Assembly: GCF_001945445.1 (NCBI RefSeq)
Contig: NZ_MSXW01000057.1
Coordinates: 1,001 to 35,804 of the forward strand
Direction of reading: 5' to 3'
DNA from: Pseudomonas sp. PA27(2017)
GTDB taxonomy: Bacteria; Pseudomonadota; Gammaproteobacteria; Pseudomonadales; Pseudomonadaceae
Length of the DNA: 34,804 bases
The position numbers and the translations under genes were made by a program. Below, piece by piece: positions 8,097 to 17,035 of this stretch. Position 1 is the stretch's first letter. Each line of letters begins with the position of its first letter. Below the pieces are notes generated by a model that did not search any database, was not told the DNA's origin, and was given only the letters and a program-made list of their open reading frames with translations.

Positions 8097-8102
8097 TATA
8101 AT
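8097..8102 (+). promoter_or_regulatory. Consensus -10 element upstream of retS
   Basis: A perfect TATAAT, within GGCTATAAT, lies 30 nt before the retS start. No good -35 hexamer is visible at 16-18 nt spacing (TAGTCT at 17 nt), so an activator may be needed. Function is inferred from position and consensus. Confidence 0.5.
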
Positions 8103-8132
8103 TCAGCCGGATAACCTAAAAGGGATTGCCAC

Positions 8133-10919
8133 GTGCGACGGCTCAGGATCGCCATAGGTCTACTCGTCAGCCTGCTGTTGGCCGGCGTCTGCCTGTCGAG
8201 CACGGCGGCGCAGCGGGTGGTTACGCCCTATGCCACCGGTTGGTCGGTGTTCGTCGACGACAGTGCCCAGCTGAACCTGGATGACGTACGCAGCCGCCGT
8301 AACCAGTTCCTGCCCCTCGATGACCTCGCCTTCACCTACCCGCCCAGCGACAAGGCCGTCTGGCTGCGCTTCGACGTACCTGAGCACCAGGCACCCTACT
8401 GGCTGTGGCTGTTCGCGCCACGGGTACAGTTTCTCGATTACTACCTGCTCAACGGCCCACTGATAGAGCAGACCGTGCACAGCGGCGAGTCGATGCCAAT
8501 GAGCTCGAGGCCGCTGCCTTCACGCGCCTATCTGATGTCGCTGCCCAACGACGGGCAGGCACGGGAAGTCTATGTCCGGATGACCTCCAACCACCCGCTG
8601 ATGGCCTGGTTCAAGGTCATCGACGAGGCCGAGCTGGTCAGCCTGGAGAAGCCGGCCTACCTGTTCGGCGCCCTGCTCGGTGCCCTGCTGCTGGTAGTGG
8701 TCTACAACCTGATCCGCTTCGCCTACATGCGCTCGGCGTGCAGCCTGTGGCTCGCTGGCCTGCATGGCGGCCTGGCGGTATGTGCGGCCGCCAACCTCGG
8801 CCTGCTGGCCGCCTGGGTGCCGAGACTTGGCTACAACCAGTCGCTGATCGCCGATACCAGTGCATTGATCGCCGCATTCTGCCTGTCGGCCTTCGTGCTC
8901 GGTTTCTTCCGCCACACGCCGATGCAGCGCAGCAAGCTCAATCTGATCCTGCAGGGCCACGCTCTGGTGACATTGCTACTGGGCCTGACCATCCTCATGA
9001 CCGGGCTACTCTGGTACAGCGCCCTGGTCTACCTGCTGGTGTTCCTCGGCACCCTCGCGGTGCTGCTGGTCAGCGGCGTGCACTGGCACAACGGCTACCA
9101 GTCGGCGCGTCTGCTGGTCGTGGCCATGGTGGTGTTCAACGTCGGGTTCGGCCTGTTCATTCCCATTCTGTTCGGCTTCGACCAGCTCGATCCAGGCTGG
9201 CTGGTCATCGGCGTGTTCACCATCGCTACCCTTAGCGGCGTGGTGCTCAGCGCCGCCCTGGCCGAGCACCAGCGCCAGTTGCAACGCGCTGCGTCGCGCG
9301 CGCGCACTGCCCTGGCCGCCAACGACGCCGAACTCAAGGCCAAGGCCGAATTCCTGGCCAAGATCAGCCATGAGATCCGTACGCCCATGAACGGCGTGCT
9401 GGGCATGACCGAGCTGCTGCTCGGCACGCCGCTGTCGGCCAAGCAGCGCGATTACGTGCAGACCATTCACAGCTCCGGCAACGAGCTGCTCAACCTGATC
9501 AACGAGATTCTCGACATATCCAAGCTGGAATCCGGGCAGATCGAGCTGGATGACGTGCAATTCGACCTCAATGCACTGACCGAGGACTGCCTGGACATTT
9601 TCCGCGCCAAGGCCGAGCTGCAAAAGATCGAGCTGATCAGCTTCATCCAGCCCCAGGTGCCACGCATCGTCAGCGGCGACCCGACGCGCCTGCGGCAGAT
9701 CCTGCTCAGCCTGCTCGACAACGCCTTCAAGCAGACCACCGAGGGCGAGATCCTCCTGGTGGTCGCCCTCGACACCAGCGGCGAGCAGCCACGCCTGCGC
9801 TTCGCCGTGCAGGACAGCGGCCACCCGCTCAATGCCAGCGAACGCGATGCACTGCTCAACACCGAACTGCAGAGCCGCGACTTCCTGTCGGCCACCCGCC
9901 TGGGCAGCCGCCTGGGGCTGATCATCGCCCGCCAGCTGATCCTGCTGATGGGCGGCGAGTTCGGCATCCAGAGTGGCGGCAACCAGGGCTCCACCCTGTG
10001 GCTGACCTTGCCGCTGGACGACGCCCGCCTGCAGCAGCCGAGCACCGATATCGACGGCACCCTGCAGGGCACCCGCCTGCTGGTGGTGGACGACAACGAC
10101 ACCTGCCGCAAGGTGCTGCTGCAGCAATGCAACGCCTGGGGCATGAACGTCAGCAGCGTGCCGTCCGGCAAGGAGGCACTGGCGCTGCTGCGCACCCGTG
10201 CGCACATGCGCGAGTACTTCGACGTGGTGCTGCTCGACCAGGACATGCCGGGCATGAGCGGCATGCAATTGGCCGCCAAGATCAAGGAAGACCCGAGCCT
10301 CAACAACGACATCCTGATCATCATGCTCACCGGCATCAGCCACGCGCCGAGCAAGATCATCGCGCGCAACGCCGGCATCAAGCGCATCCTCGCCAAGCCG
10401 GTGGCCGGCTATACCCTCAAGGCCACCCTGGCCGACGAGCTCGCCCAGCGCCAGCGCGGCCCGGACGCCCCCGCCCAGGCCAGCCCGGCAGCACTGGAAG
10501 TACCCGAGGATTTCCGCATTCTGGTCGCCGAGGACAACAGCATTTCCACCAAAGTGATCCGCGGCATGCTCGGCAAGCTCAACCTTAGGCCGGACACGGC
10601 GAGCAATGGCGAGGAAGCCCTCACCGCCATGAAAGCCCAGCGCTACGACCTGGTGCTGATGGATTGCGAGATGCCGGTGATGGACGGTTTCTCCGCCACC
10701 GAGCAGCTACGTGCCTGGGAGATTGCCGAGCGCCGCCCGCGCACGCCGGTGGTCGCGCTGACCGCGCACATTCTCAGCGAACACAAGGAGCGTGCGCGCC
10801 AGGTCGGCATGGACGGCCACATGGCCAAGCCCGTGGAGCTCTCACAGCTGAGGGAGCTGATCGAGTACTGGGTCGGTGAACGCCACACCCAGACACAGGA
10901 CGATACCGTCGCCTCCTGA
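8133..10919 (+). CDS. retS: Hybrid sensor kinase RetS
   Basis: RetS (928 residues) restrains the GacS/GacA-Rsm pathway, favouring motility and acute virulence over biofilm. The order is: signal peptide (RIAIGLLVSLLLAGVCLSSTAAQ), periplasmic 7TMR-DISMED2 domain (about 30-170), seven-helix 7TMR-DISM region (about 185-375), HisKA with H413 in KISHEIRTPMNG, an ATPase-like domain (about 520-625), REC1 with D702 (LLDQDMPG) and REC2 with D844 (LMDCEMPVMDG). These residues match H424/D713/D858 of P. aeruginosa RetS with small offsets. The ATP-binding G1 box reads DSGHPL, not DxGxG, in line with a protein that works by binding GacS. The start is GTG with AAAAGGGA 8 nt upstream. Its place directly after purD is conserved. 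Confidence 0.95.
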   Translation: MRRLRIAIGLLVSLLLAGVCLSSTAAQRVVTPYATGWSVFVDDSAQLNLDDVRSRRNQFLPLDDLAFTYPPSDKAVWLRFDVPEHQAPYWLWLFAPRVQFLDYYLLNGPLIEQTVHSGESMPMSSRPLPSRAYLMSLPNDGQAREVYVRMTSNHPLMAWFKVIDEAELVSLEKPAYLFGALLGALLLVVVYNLIRFAYMRSACSLWLAGLHGGLAVCAAANLGLLAAWVPRLGYNQSLIADTSALIAAFCLSAFVLGFFRHTPMQRSKLNLILQGHALVTLLLGLTILMTGLLWYSALVYLLVFLGTLAVLLVSGVHWHNGYQSARLLVVAMVVFNVGFGLFIPILFGFDQLDPGWLVIGVFTIATLSGVVLSAALAEHQRQLQRAASRARTALAANDAELKAKAEFLAKISHEIRTPMNGVLGMTELLLGTPLSAKQRDYVQTIHSSGNELLNLINEILDISKLESGQIELDDVQFDLNALTEDCLDIFRAKAELQKIELISFIQPQVPRIVSGDPTRLRQILLSLLDNAFKQTTEGEILLVVALDTSGEQPRLRFAVQDSGHPLNASERDALLNTELQSRDFLSATRLGSRLGLIIARQLILLMGGEFGIQSGGNQGSTLWLTLPLDDARLQQPSTDIDGTLQGTRLLVVDDNDTCRKVLLQQCNAWGMNVSSVPSGKEALALLRTRAHMREYFDVVLLDQDMPGMSGMQLAAKIKEDPSLNNDILIIMLTGISHAPSKIIARNAGIKRILAKPVAGYTLKATLADELAQRQRGPDAPAQASPAALEVPEDFRILVAEDNSISTKVIRGMLGKLNLRPDTASNGEEALTAMKAQRYDLVLMDCEMPVMDGFSATEQLRAWEIAERRPRTPVVALTAHILSEHKERARQVGMDGHMAKPVELSQLRELIEYWVGERHTQTQDDTVAS

Positions 10920-10976
10920 CCCGGCTGCTAGAATTTTCGACGCAGCCCGTGCCAGCCCCCCCTCGATAGAGCGCCC

Positions 10977-11861
10977 ATGGATATCAAGCAGCTCAAATTT
11001 CTCATCGCCCTCGACGAAACCCGCCATTTCGGCCAGGCAGCCGCTCGCTGCCACGTTACCCAACCGACATTGTCGATGCGCCTGCGCAACCTGGAGAACG
11101 AACTGGGCCTGGAATTGGTACGCCGCGGTCAGCGCTTCGAGGGTTTCACCGCCGAAGGCGAGCGGGTATTGGCCTGGGCCCGCAGCTTGATGGCCGCCCA
11201 CGATGGCCTGTATGCCGAGGCCGCCGCCTGCCGCGGCCAACTGGTCGGCACCTTGCGCCTGGGCGTGGTGCCGCTGTCGGGTTTCGACCCGATGGAGCTG
11301 GTGCGCCTGTTCGCCGAGCAGCATCCGGGGTTGCGCTTTCAGCTGTTCGCCCTGAGCAGCGACCAGATTCTCGAACGCTTGGGCAGCAACCAGCTGGACC
11401 TGGGCCTGTCGTATCTCGACCGCCTCGACCGCGAGCACTTCGACAGCCTCGAACTGGCTGCCACGCGCATGGGCCTGCTGTATGACCGCCGGCATTTCCA
11501 GTTCAGCGAAACCACACTGCGCTGGGAGAACCTGATCGACCTGCCGCTGGGTTTGCTGTCGGCCGGCATGCACTTTCGCCAGTCCATCGACCACAGCTTC
11601 CGCTCACGGGGAATGACACCGCTGCCCAAGCTGGAAACCGATGCCGTTCACCAGTTGCTGCAAGCGGTCAGCGCCGGCCTGTGCTGCTCGATCATGCCGC
11701 TGCAGAACGGCCTGGCCGAGTTCACCAACGAACTGATCCTCACCCCCATCGAGGACGCCCACACCCTGGCCCCGCTGGGCCTGATCATGCGCCGTGGCGC
11801 GCCCCGCTCGCCGCTGGCCGAGGCCTGCTTCAGCGAAGCGCGCACGCTGATCAGCGCCTGA
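10977..11861 (+). CDS. LysR-family transcriptional regulator
   Basis: A 294-residue LysR regulator. The N-terminal winged helix-turn-helix is MDIKQLKFLIALDETRHFGQ followed by AAARCHVTQPTLSMRLRNLE, and the rest is the periplasmic-binding-like effector domain starting at LVGTLRLGVVPLSG. Its inducer and targets cannot be read from the sequence. A possible -10 TAGAAT lies at 10929-10934. LysR genes often control a divergent neighbour, but the gene behind it here is retS in the same orientation, so it may act elsewhere. Its end overlaps the convergent transporter gene by 11 nt. The Cys and oxidation pattern of OxyR is not evident. Confidence 0.88.
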   Translation: MDIKQLKFLIALDETRHFGQAAARCHVTQPTLSMRLRNLENELGLELVRRGQRFEGFTAEGERVLAWARSLMAAHDGLYAEAAACRGQLVGTLRLGVVPLSGFDPMELVRLFAEQHPGLRFQLFALSSDQILERLGSNQLDLGLSYLDRLDREHFDSLELAATRMGLLYDRRHFQFSETTLRWENLIDLPLGLLSAGMHFRQSIDHSFRSRGMTPLPKLETDAVHQLLQAVSAGLCCSIMPLQNGLAEFTNELILTPIEDAHTLAPLGLIMRRGAPRSPLAEACFSEARTLISA

Positions 11862-13173
11862 CCGCCGCTTCGGGTTCGGCCACCGGCCCATCGGTTTCAC
11901 CTCGGTCGGCGCGACCACCCAGGTACCAGCCCAGCAGCCCCCAGAGCGCGGCGCAGACCGCGCCGATCACCGCGATCAGCGCCACACCGTAGCCGAGCAG
12001 ATCGATCAGGCTCTTGGCCCAGCCGCTGAGCGCGTCGCCGCCGCGATAGACCACGGTATCGATGAAGTTCTTGGCCTTGTACTTGCTCTCGGCATCCAGC
12101 GGTGCGAAGAGCATTTCCCGCCCCGGCCGCACGAAGGCGTATTCGCCGATGCGTCGCACGATCATCAGCCCGGCCAGTACCGCGAAGGTCGGTGCCAGGG
12201 CCAGGGTGAGAAAACCCACGCACATCAGCATCGGCACCGCGGCCAGCAGGGTGCGCACGCCGAGGCGCTGGGCTATGCGGCTGGTGATGAACAGCTGGGC
12301 CAGCAGCGCGCCAGCCTGCACGACGAAATCGATCAACCCGAACACCCGCACCTGCTCGTCGCGATCAGGAAACAGCTCGGCCACCAACCGCGCCTGCTCG
12401 AAGTACAGAAAGGTGGTAACCGTGGCGAGCAGGATGACGAAGGCGCAGACACCCAGCAGGTAGGATGATGTGAGCACCCGCGTCATGCCGCTGAATGGAT
12501 TGCCCGCCACCGGGCGCCGAGGGTTTTCCGTCTGGCTGGCACCGGGGCGCCCTGCTCCGGCTCGCTCGCGCCAGGCCATCAGGTAATGCTTGAGCGCCAG
12601 TGCACCGGCCAACAGTACTGCTGCCAACAACGCCAGGCCGCTGGCACCGATGCTGCCGACCAGCAGCGCGCTCAGCGCCGGGCCACTGAGGCCGCCGACG
12701 CTGGCGCCGGCGGCGATGAAGGCGAACAGCCGCTTGGCCTGGGGCGAATCGAACACGTCGGCCATCAGGCTCCAGGCCACCGATACCACGAACAGGTTGT
12801 AGACCGAGATCCACACGTAGAACACCCGCGCCAGCCAAAGACTCTCGCCCATGAGGCTGAACGCCAGGGCGAAACCCAGCAGGTTGAAGCAGAAAAAGCC
12901 GTAGACCCAGTCGATGAAATGGATACGCGGCACCCGCGAGTTGAGCCAGGCGAACAGCGGTACCGCCAGCAACATGACCACGAAGGTGGCGGTGAACAAC
13001 CATTGCAGGTTTTCCACCCCAGCCTGTATGCCCATCGACTCGCGAATCGGCCGCAGCATGAAGTAGCCGCTGAACAGGCAGAAGAACAGCGCGAACCCGG
13101 CCAGCGCCGCGGCCAGCTCGCCGGGCTGCGCGTTGATGGCGCGGGCCAGGCGCTGGGGCAGGGAAAGGGTCAT
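11851..13173 (-). CDS. NTP/NDP exchange (ATP:ADP antiporter-like) or MFS-type transporter
   Basis: A 440-residue membrane protein with about 12 predicted helices, beginning in a family-typical way with ALAGFALFFCLFSGYFMLRPIRE. The stretch AFVRPGREMLFAPLDAESKYKAKNFIDTVVYRGGD, near residues 340-375, resembles the nucleotide transporter (NTT/Tlc) superfamily. Classical members exchange ATP for ADP in plastids and obligate intracellular bacteria. Free-living homologues have unknown substrates, so transport of nucleotides is not established here. AGGAAG lies 7 nt before the start on the minus strand. Seventy nucleotides separate it from the upstream recQ-like gene, so the two may be co-transcribed. 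The C-terminal tail overlaps the LysR gene. Confidence 0.8.
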   Translation of the reverse strand: MTLSLPQRLARAINAQPGELAAALAGFALFFCLFSGYFMLRPIRESMGIQAGVENLQWLFTATFVVMLLAVPLFAWLNSRVPRIHFIDWVYGFFCFNLLGFALAFSLMGESLWLARVFYVWISVYNLFVVSVAWSLMADVFDSPQAKRLFAFIAAGASVGGLSGPALSALLVGSIGASGLALLAAVLLAGALALKHYLMAWRERAGAGRPGASQTENPRRPVAGNPFSGMTRVLTSSYLLGVCAFVILLATVTTFLYFEQARLVAELFPDRDEQVRVFGLIDFVVQAGALLAQLFITSRIAQRLGVRTLLAAVPMLMCVGFLTLALAPTFAVLAGLMIVRRIGEYAFVRPGREMLFAPLDAESKYKAKNFIDTVVYRGGDALSGWAKSLIDLLGYGVALIAVIGAVCAALWGLLGWYLGGRADRGETDGPVAEPEAAVRR

Positions 13174-13243
13174 GGCGTGGCTTCCTGCGTTCGAAACCTT
13201 GCAGTATGGCTCACCGCGCCACGCCTAGCTCAACCGCGGCCCG

Positions 13244-15169
13244 TCAGGCGTCGGCCAGCCAGGCACGAATCTCGCCGTAGGGATAATCCTCCAGCGCGGC
13301 GAAACCCTTGATCTGCCGGGCCTTGAGGCGAGTGAACAGTGGCGAGCTGAGGCCGCAGAGAAAGCGTGCCAGGCATTCGTTACCAGGCAATTCACCGCCT
13401 CGCGCAGCCTGGTGGGCGGCGATGAATGGCGCGCACAACGCGTTGCGATCATGCTCCGCCAGGGGCGGCAGCGGTGGCGGTTCGGGCAAGAGGGCGACCT
13501 GACCGCGGCACACCGAGCAATGCCCACAGCGAGATGGCGCCTGATCGTCACCAAAGTAGCGGGCCAGACGATGGCTCAGGCACTCCTCACTGGCGAACAG
13601 CGCGAGCATTGCCTGGATCCGTCGGATCTCGCTGCCCTCCTGGGCCACGAAATAGGTATGCAGCTCACTGGCCAGCCCCTGTACGTCGAAGTCCGCCTGG
13701 AGCACGGCGTAGACATCGGTCATCTGTTTGCTTTCCAACTCGATCCAGCCGCGCTCCTGCAGATAGTCCAGCGCCTTGACCACCCGCGCGCGCTGGGCCT
13801 GATGCTGGCCATAGAGCGCGTCGAAATCCACGGTGCACCAGGTGCGGGCCCGGGTGGACGCGTTGAAGATGGCCTCGACGAACTGCCGTCGCTCACCCTC
13901 GAAGCGCGCCAGCAAGGCGTCCGGCTCGACCAAGTACTTGAAGCGATACTCGGCGAAGTAGGCGTAGCGCGGCGCGATGATGCCGCGCAACTCCAGCTGC
14001 ACCAGCAGGGTCTTGAGCGGCAATTGGCGGATGTTGCTGTGATCGCTCAGGGCATTGATGGTCATTTCCCACTGCCCACCCTGGCTGTTGCCGCGGATCT
14101 CCTCGAGCACCCGGACGATACCGCCCAGCTCTGGCGTATCGCCGTACACGAAGTTTTCCAGCACGTTGAGGCTGTCGCGGTTGGCCAGCACCAGGCAGTC
14201 GGAAGCCTCGCCGTCGCGGCCGGCACGACCGATCTCCTGGCTGTAGTTTTCCACCGACTTGGGCAGATCGAAATGCACCACGTTGCGGATGTCACGCTTG
14301 TCGATGCCCATGCCAAAGGCGATGGTGGCGACGATGCAGCTCAGCTCGCCAACCATGAAACGCCGCTGGATCGCCTCGCGCATCTCGTGGCCCATACCGG
14401 CGTGGTAGGCGCTGACGGACAATCCCTGCCGGCTCAATTGTTCGGCGACCTGCTCGGCGGTCTTCTGCTGGGTGACGTAGACGATGCTCGGCTCACCGGC
14501 CTTGGCACCCAGCCATTGCTCGAGGCGCCGCTGCTTGTCGCGGCCGGCCACTGGCTCGACCAGCAGGTTCAGGTTGGGACGGTAGAAACCGGTGGTGACC
14601 ACGTCGTCGGCGGCGATGGCGAACTTCTTCTGCATGTCGGCGATCACCGCCGGCGTCGCCGTGGCGGTGAGCAGCAGCACCTGAGAGATGGCGAACTGGC
14701 GCTGATAGTCCGGCAGTTTCAGATAATCCGGGCGGAAGTTGTGGCCCCACTCGGAAATGCAATGGGCCTCATCGACCACCAGCAGGGAAATCGGCACTTC
14801 GCCGATGAAGTTGCGAAAGCGCTCGTTCTTCAGGCGCTCGACCGAGATCATCAGGATCTTCAGGTCGCCGGCCTTGGCTTTGGCCATGGTCTCGCTGACC
14901 TGCTCGCGGCTCTGCGCCGAATCGATGCTGGCCGCGTTGATGCCGTGGCGGTGCAGGAAGGCGAGCTGGTCCTGCATCAGCGCCAGCAAAGGCGAAACCA
15001 CCAGCGTCAGGTGCGGCAGGTGCAAGGCTGGCAACTGGTAGCACAGGGACTTGCCCGAGCCGGTGGGGAAAATCGCCGCTGCCGAACGACCGGCGAGCAC
15101 GGCGCTGATCACGGCTTCCTGGCCGGGACGCAGTCGGTCGAAACCGAAGACGCGCTTGAGGGTGGACAT
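13244..15169 (-). CDS. RecQ-family ATP-dependent DNA helicase
   Basis: This 641-residue superfamily 2 helicase unwinds DNA 3'-5' during repair and recombination. Visible motifs are LRPGQEAVISAVLAGRSAAA (motif 0), FPTGSGKSLCYQLPAL (Walker A), VVDEAHCISEWGHNFRPDY (DEAH box and the RecQ aromatic-rich loop), LLTATATP (motif III), AYHAGMGHEMREA, ATIAFGMGIDKRDIRNVVHFD and the arginine-finger motif SVENYSQEIGRAGRDGE (VI). Four cysteines (C-x17-CGHCSVC) sit near residues 535-560, after a region resembling a winged helix (MTINALSDHSNIR...). That order is unlike E. coli RecQ, where zinc precedes winged helix and HRDC. No clear HRDC is visible. It is probably a second, RecQ-like helicase rather than the main RecQ, so no symbol is given. 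Confidence 0.88.
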   Translation of the reverse strand: MSTLKRVFGFDRLRPGQEAVISAVLAGRSAAAIFPTGSGKSLCYQLPALHLPHLTLVVSPLLALMQDQLAFLHRHGINAASIDSAQSREQVSETMAKAKAGDLKILMISVERLKNERFRNFIGEVPISLLVVDEAHCISEWGHNFRPDYLKLPDYQRQFAISQVLLLTATATPAVIADMQKKFAIAADDVVTTGFYRPNLNLLVEPVAGRDKQRRLEQWLGAKAGEPSIVYVTQQKTAEQVAEQLSRQGLSVSAYHAGMGHEMREAIQRRFMVGELSCIVATIAFGMGIDKRDIRNVVHFDLPKSVENYSQEIGRAGRDGEASDCLVLANRDSLNVLENFVYGDTPELGGIVRVLEEIRGNSQGGQWEMTINALSDHSNIRQLPLKTLLVQLELRGIIAPRYAYFAEYRFKYLVEPDALLARFEGERRQFVEAIFNASTRARTWCTVDFDALYGQHQAQRARVVKALDYLQERGWIELESKQMTDVYAVLQADFDVQGLASELHTYFVAQEGSEIRRIQAMLALFASEECLSHRLARYFGDDQAPSRCGHCSVCRGQVALLPEPPPLPPLAEHDRNALCAPFIAAHQAARGGELPGNECLARFLCGLSSPLFTRLKARQIKGFAALEDYPYGEIRAWLADA

Positions 15170-15353
15170 GAACGGTCACTCGGTTGACTGCTGAACGGCC
15201 GCTAACCATAACGCGGCCACGCCGGCTACGTCATGACGGATGTGTTGCTCGATGAGGGAGCGACGCAAAGCGGCGCAGGTCGGACTGAGGCGCCCAGGCG
15301 AACAATCCAGAGACCCGAGATGACTTTCCCTCACAAGCACGCTGCGCAGAAAC

Positions 15354-15381
15354 GACAAAGCCGCCCGAGGGCGGCTTTGTC
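15354..15381 (-). terminator. Rho-independent terminator after pckA
   Basis: A 13-bp perfect stem, GACAAAGCCGCCC (15354-15366) with GGGCGGCTTTGTC (15369-15381), lies 18 nt downstream of the pckA stop on the minus strand. The T-rich part of the right arm on that strand and the following TTTC suit a terminator. Confidence 0.8.
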
Positions 15382-15398
15382 AGCAAGCGCGGGTCAGC

Positions 15399-16940
15399 TT
15401 AGAGCTGCGGGCCGGCCTTCTTGATGGCGTCGCTCACGTCGAACTTGGTGAAGTTGTCGATGAACAGCTTGGCGAGGCCTTTGGCAGCTTCGTCGTAGGC
15501 GTTCTGATCAGCCCAGGTGTTGCGCGGGTTGAGCAGGTTGGTCTCGACGCCCGGTACCGACTTCGGCACATCCAGGTTGATGATCGGCAGGTGCTCGGTT
15601 TCGGCACCGATCAGCGCACCGCTCTGGATCGCAGCGATCACGCCACGGGTGGTCGGGATGTTGAAACGCTTGCCGACGCCGTAGCCACCGCCGGTCCAGC
15701 CGGTGTTGACCAGGTAGACCTTGGAGCCGAAGGCCTGGATGCGCTTGATCAGCAGCTCAGCGTAGACGCCAGCCGGGCGCGGGAAGAACGGCGCGCCGAA
15801 GCAGGTGGAGAAGGTCGACTTGATGCCGCTGCCCGAACCCATTTCGGTGGAACCGACCAGGGCGGTGTAGCCGGACAGGAAGTGGTAGGCCGCCTGCTCG
15901 TTGTTGAGGATCGACACTGGCGGCAGTACGCCGGTCAGGTCGCAGGTCAGGAAGATCACCGCGTTCGGCTCGCCACCGAGGTTCTTCTCGCTGCGCTTCT
16001 CGACGAATTCCAGCGGGTAGGCGGCGCGGCTGTTCTGGGTCAGGCTGTCGTCGGTGTAATCCGGCTTGCGCTGCTCGTCGAGCACCACGTTTTCCAGCAC
16101 GGTACCGAACTTGATGGCTTTCCAGATCACCGGCTCGTTCTTCTCGGACAGATCGATGCACTTGGCATAGCAACCGCCCTCGATGTTGAACACCACGCCC
16201 TCACCCCAGCCGTGCTCGTCGTCACCGATCAGGTAACGGCTTTCGTCGGCGGACAGGGTGGTCTTGCCGGTGCCGGACAGACCGAAGAACAGGGTCACGT
16301 CGCCTTCTTCACCGATGTTGGCAGCGCAGTGCATCGGCAGCACGTCGGCGGCCGGCAGCAGGAAGTTCTGCACGCTGAACATGGCTTTCTTCATTTCACC
16401 GGCGTAACGCATGCCGGCGATCAGCACCTTCTTCTGGGCGAAGTTGATGATCACGCAGCCGTCGGAGTTGGTGCCGTCGCGATCAGGCACGCACTCGAAG
16501 TTGGCGACGTTGAGAACCTGCCACTCCTGCTTGCCGGACGGGTTGTACTGGGTCGGCTCGATGAACAGCTGGCGGCCGAAGAGGTTCTGCCAGGCGGTGG
16601 CAGTGGTCATCTTGACGGGCAGGTAGTGGTCTTCGGCAGAACCTACATGAACGTGGGAAACGAAGCTGTCCTGGGCGTTGGAGAACGCCTGAACGCGCTC
16701 CCACAGCGCATCGAACTTGTCGGCTGGAAACTTGCGGTTGATCGGGCCCCAGCCGATGTCGGCCGAAGTGCTCGGCTCGTCGACGATGAAGCGGTCGACC
16801 GGAGAACGCCCGGTACGGTGGCCGGTGCGTACAACCAGAGCACCGGTGGACGCCAGTTCGCCTTCACCGCGACGAAGGGCTTCTTCGACCAGTTGGGCAG
16901 TGCTGATGTCGGTGTACACAGCGTTGTTGGCTTGCGTCAT
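15399..16940 (-). CDS. pckA: Phosphoenolpyruvate carboxykinase (ATP)
   Basis: A 513-residue enzyme converting oxaloacetate and ATP to phosphoenolpyruvate, CO2 and ADP, the entry step of gluconeogenesis on organic acids. Motifs in order: RTGHRTGRSPVDRFIV, the oxaloacetate-binding region; GMRYAGEMKKAMF; the P-loop FFGLSGTGKTTLSAD; the metal-binding GDDEHGWGEGVVFNIEGG; and NTGWTGGGYGVGKR. The ATG at 16940 (MTQANNAVYTDIS) is chosen over one 12 codons upstream because GGGGA lies 5 nt before it and homologues begin this way. It sits downstream of hslO on the same strand, but the hairpin between them (17036-17058) suggests a separate transcript. Confidence 0.97.
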   Translation of the reverse strand: MTQANNAVYTDISTAQLVEEALRRGEGELASTGALVVRTGHRTGRSPVDRFIVDEPSTSADIGWGPINRKFPADKFDALWERVQAFSNAQDSFVSHVHVGSAEDHYLPVKMTTATAWQNLFGRQLFIEPTQYNPSGKQEWQVLNVANFECVPDRDGTNSDGCVIINFAQKKVLIAGMRYAGEMKKAMFSVQNFLLPAADVLPMHCAANIGEEGDVTLFFGLSGTGKTTLSADESRYLIGDDEHGWGEGVVFNIEGGCYAKCIDLSEKNEPVIWKAIKFGTVLENVVLDEQRKPDYTDDSLTQNSRAAYPLEFVEKRSEKNLGGEPNAVIFLTCDLTGVLPPVSILNNEQAAYHFLSGYTALVGSTEMGSGSGIKSTFSTCFGAPFFPRPAGVYAELLIKRIQAFGSKVYLVNTGWTGGGYGVGKRFNIPTTRGVIAAIQSGALIGAETEHLPIINLDVPKSVPGVETNLLNPRNTWADQNAYDEAAKGLAKLFIDNFTKFDVSDAIKKAGPQL

Positions 16941-17025
16941 GTGAGTCCCCGTCGGCCGAACGGCCGAGTCTTCCAAACGTTTGTAGTCATGCAGAGGGCA
17001 GGACTACAGCTAAAAAAGTGCGCGG

Positions 17026-17031
17026 ATTATG
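17026..17031 (-). promoter_or_regulatory. Candidate -10 of pckA
   Basis: On the minus strand this reads CATAAT, about 86 nt before the pckA ATG and immediately after the hslO hairpin. No convincing -35 element is seen. Position is the main argument. Confidence 0.35.
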
Positions 17032-17035
17032 CCAG

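Noticed and set aside
13412..15187. A 591-codon plus-strand frame opposite the RecQ-like gene
   Set aside because: Antisense shadow of a GC-rich gene; no recognisable motifs, whereas the minus strand has all helicase motifs.
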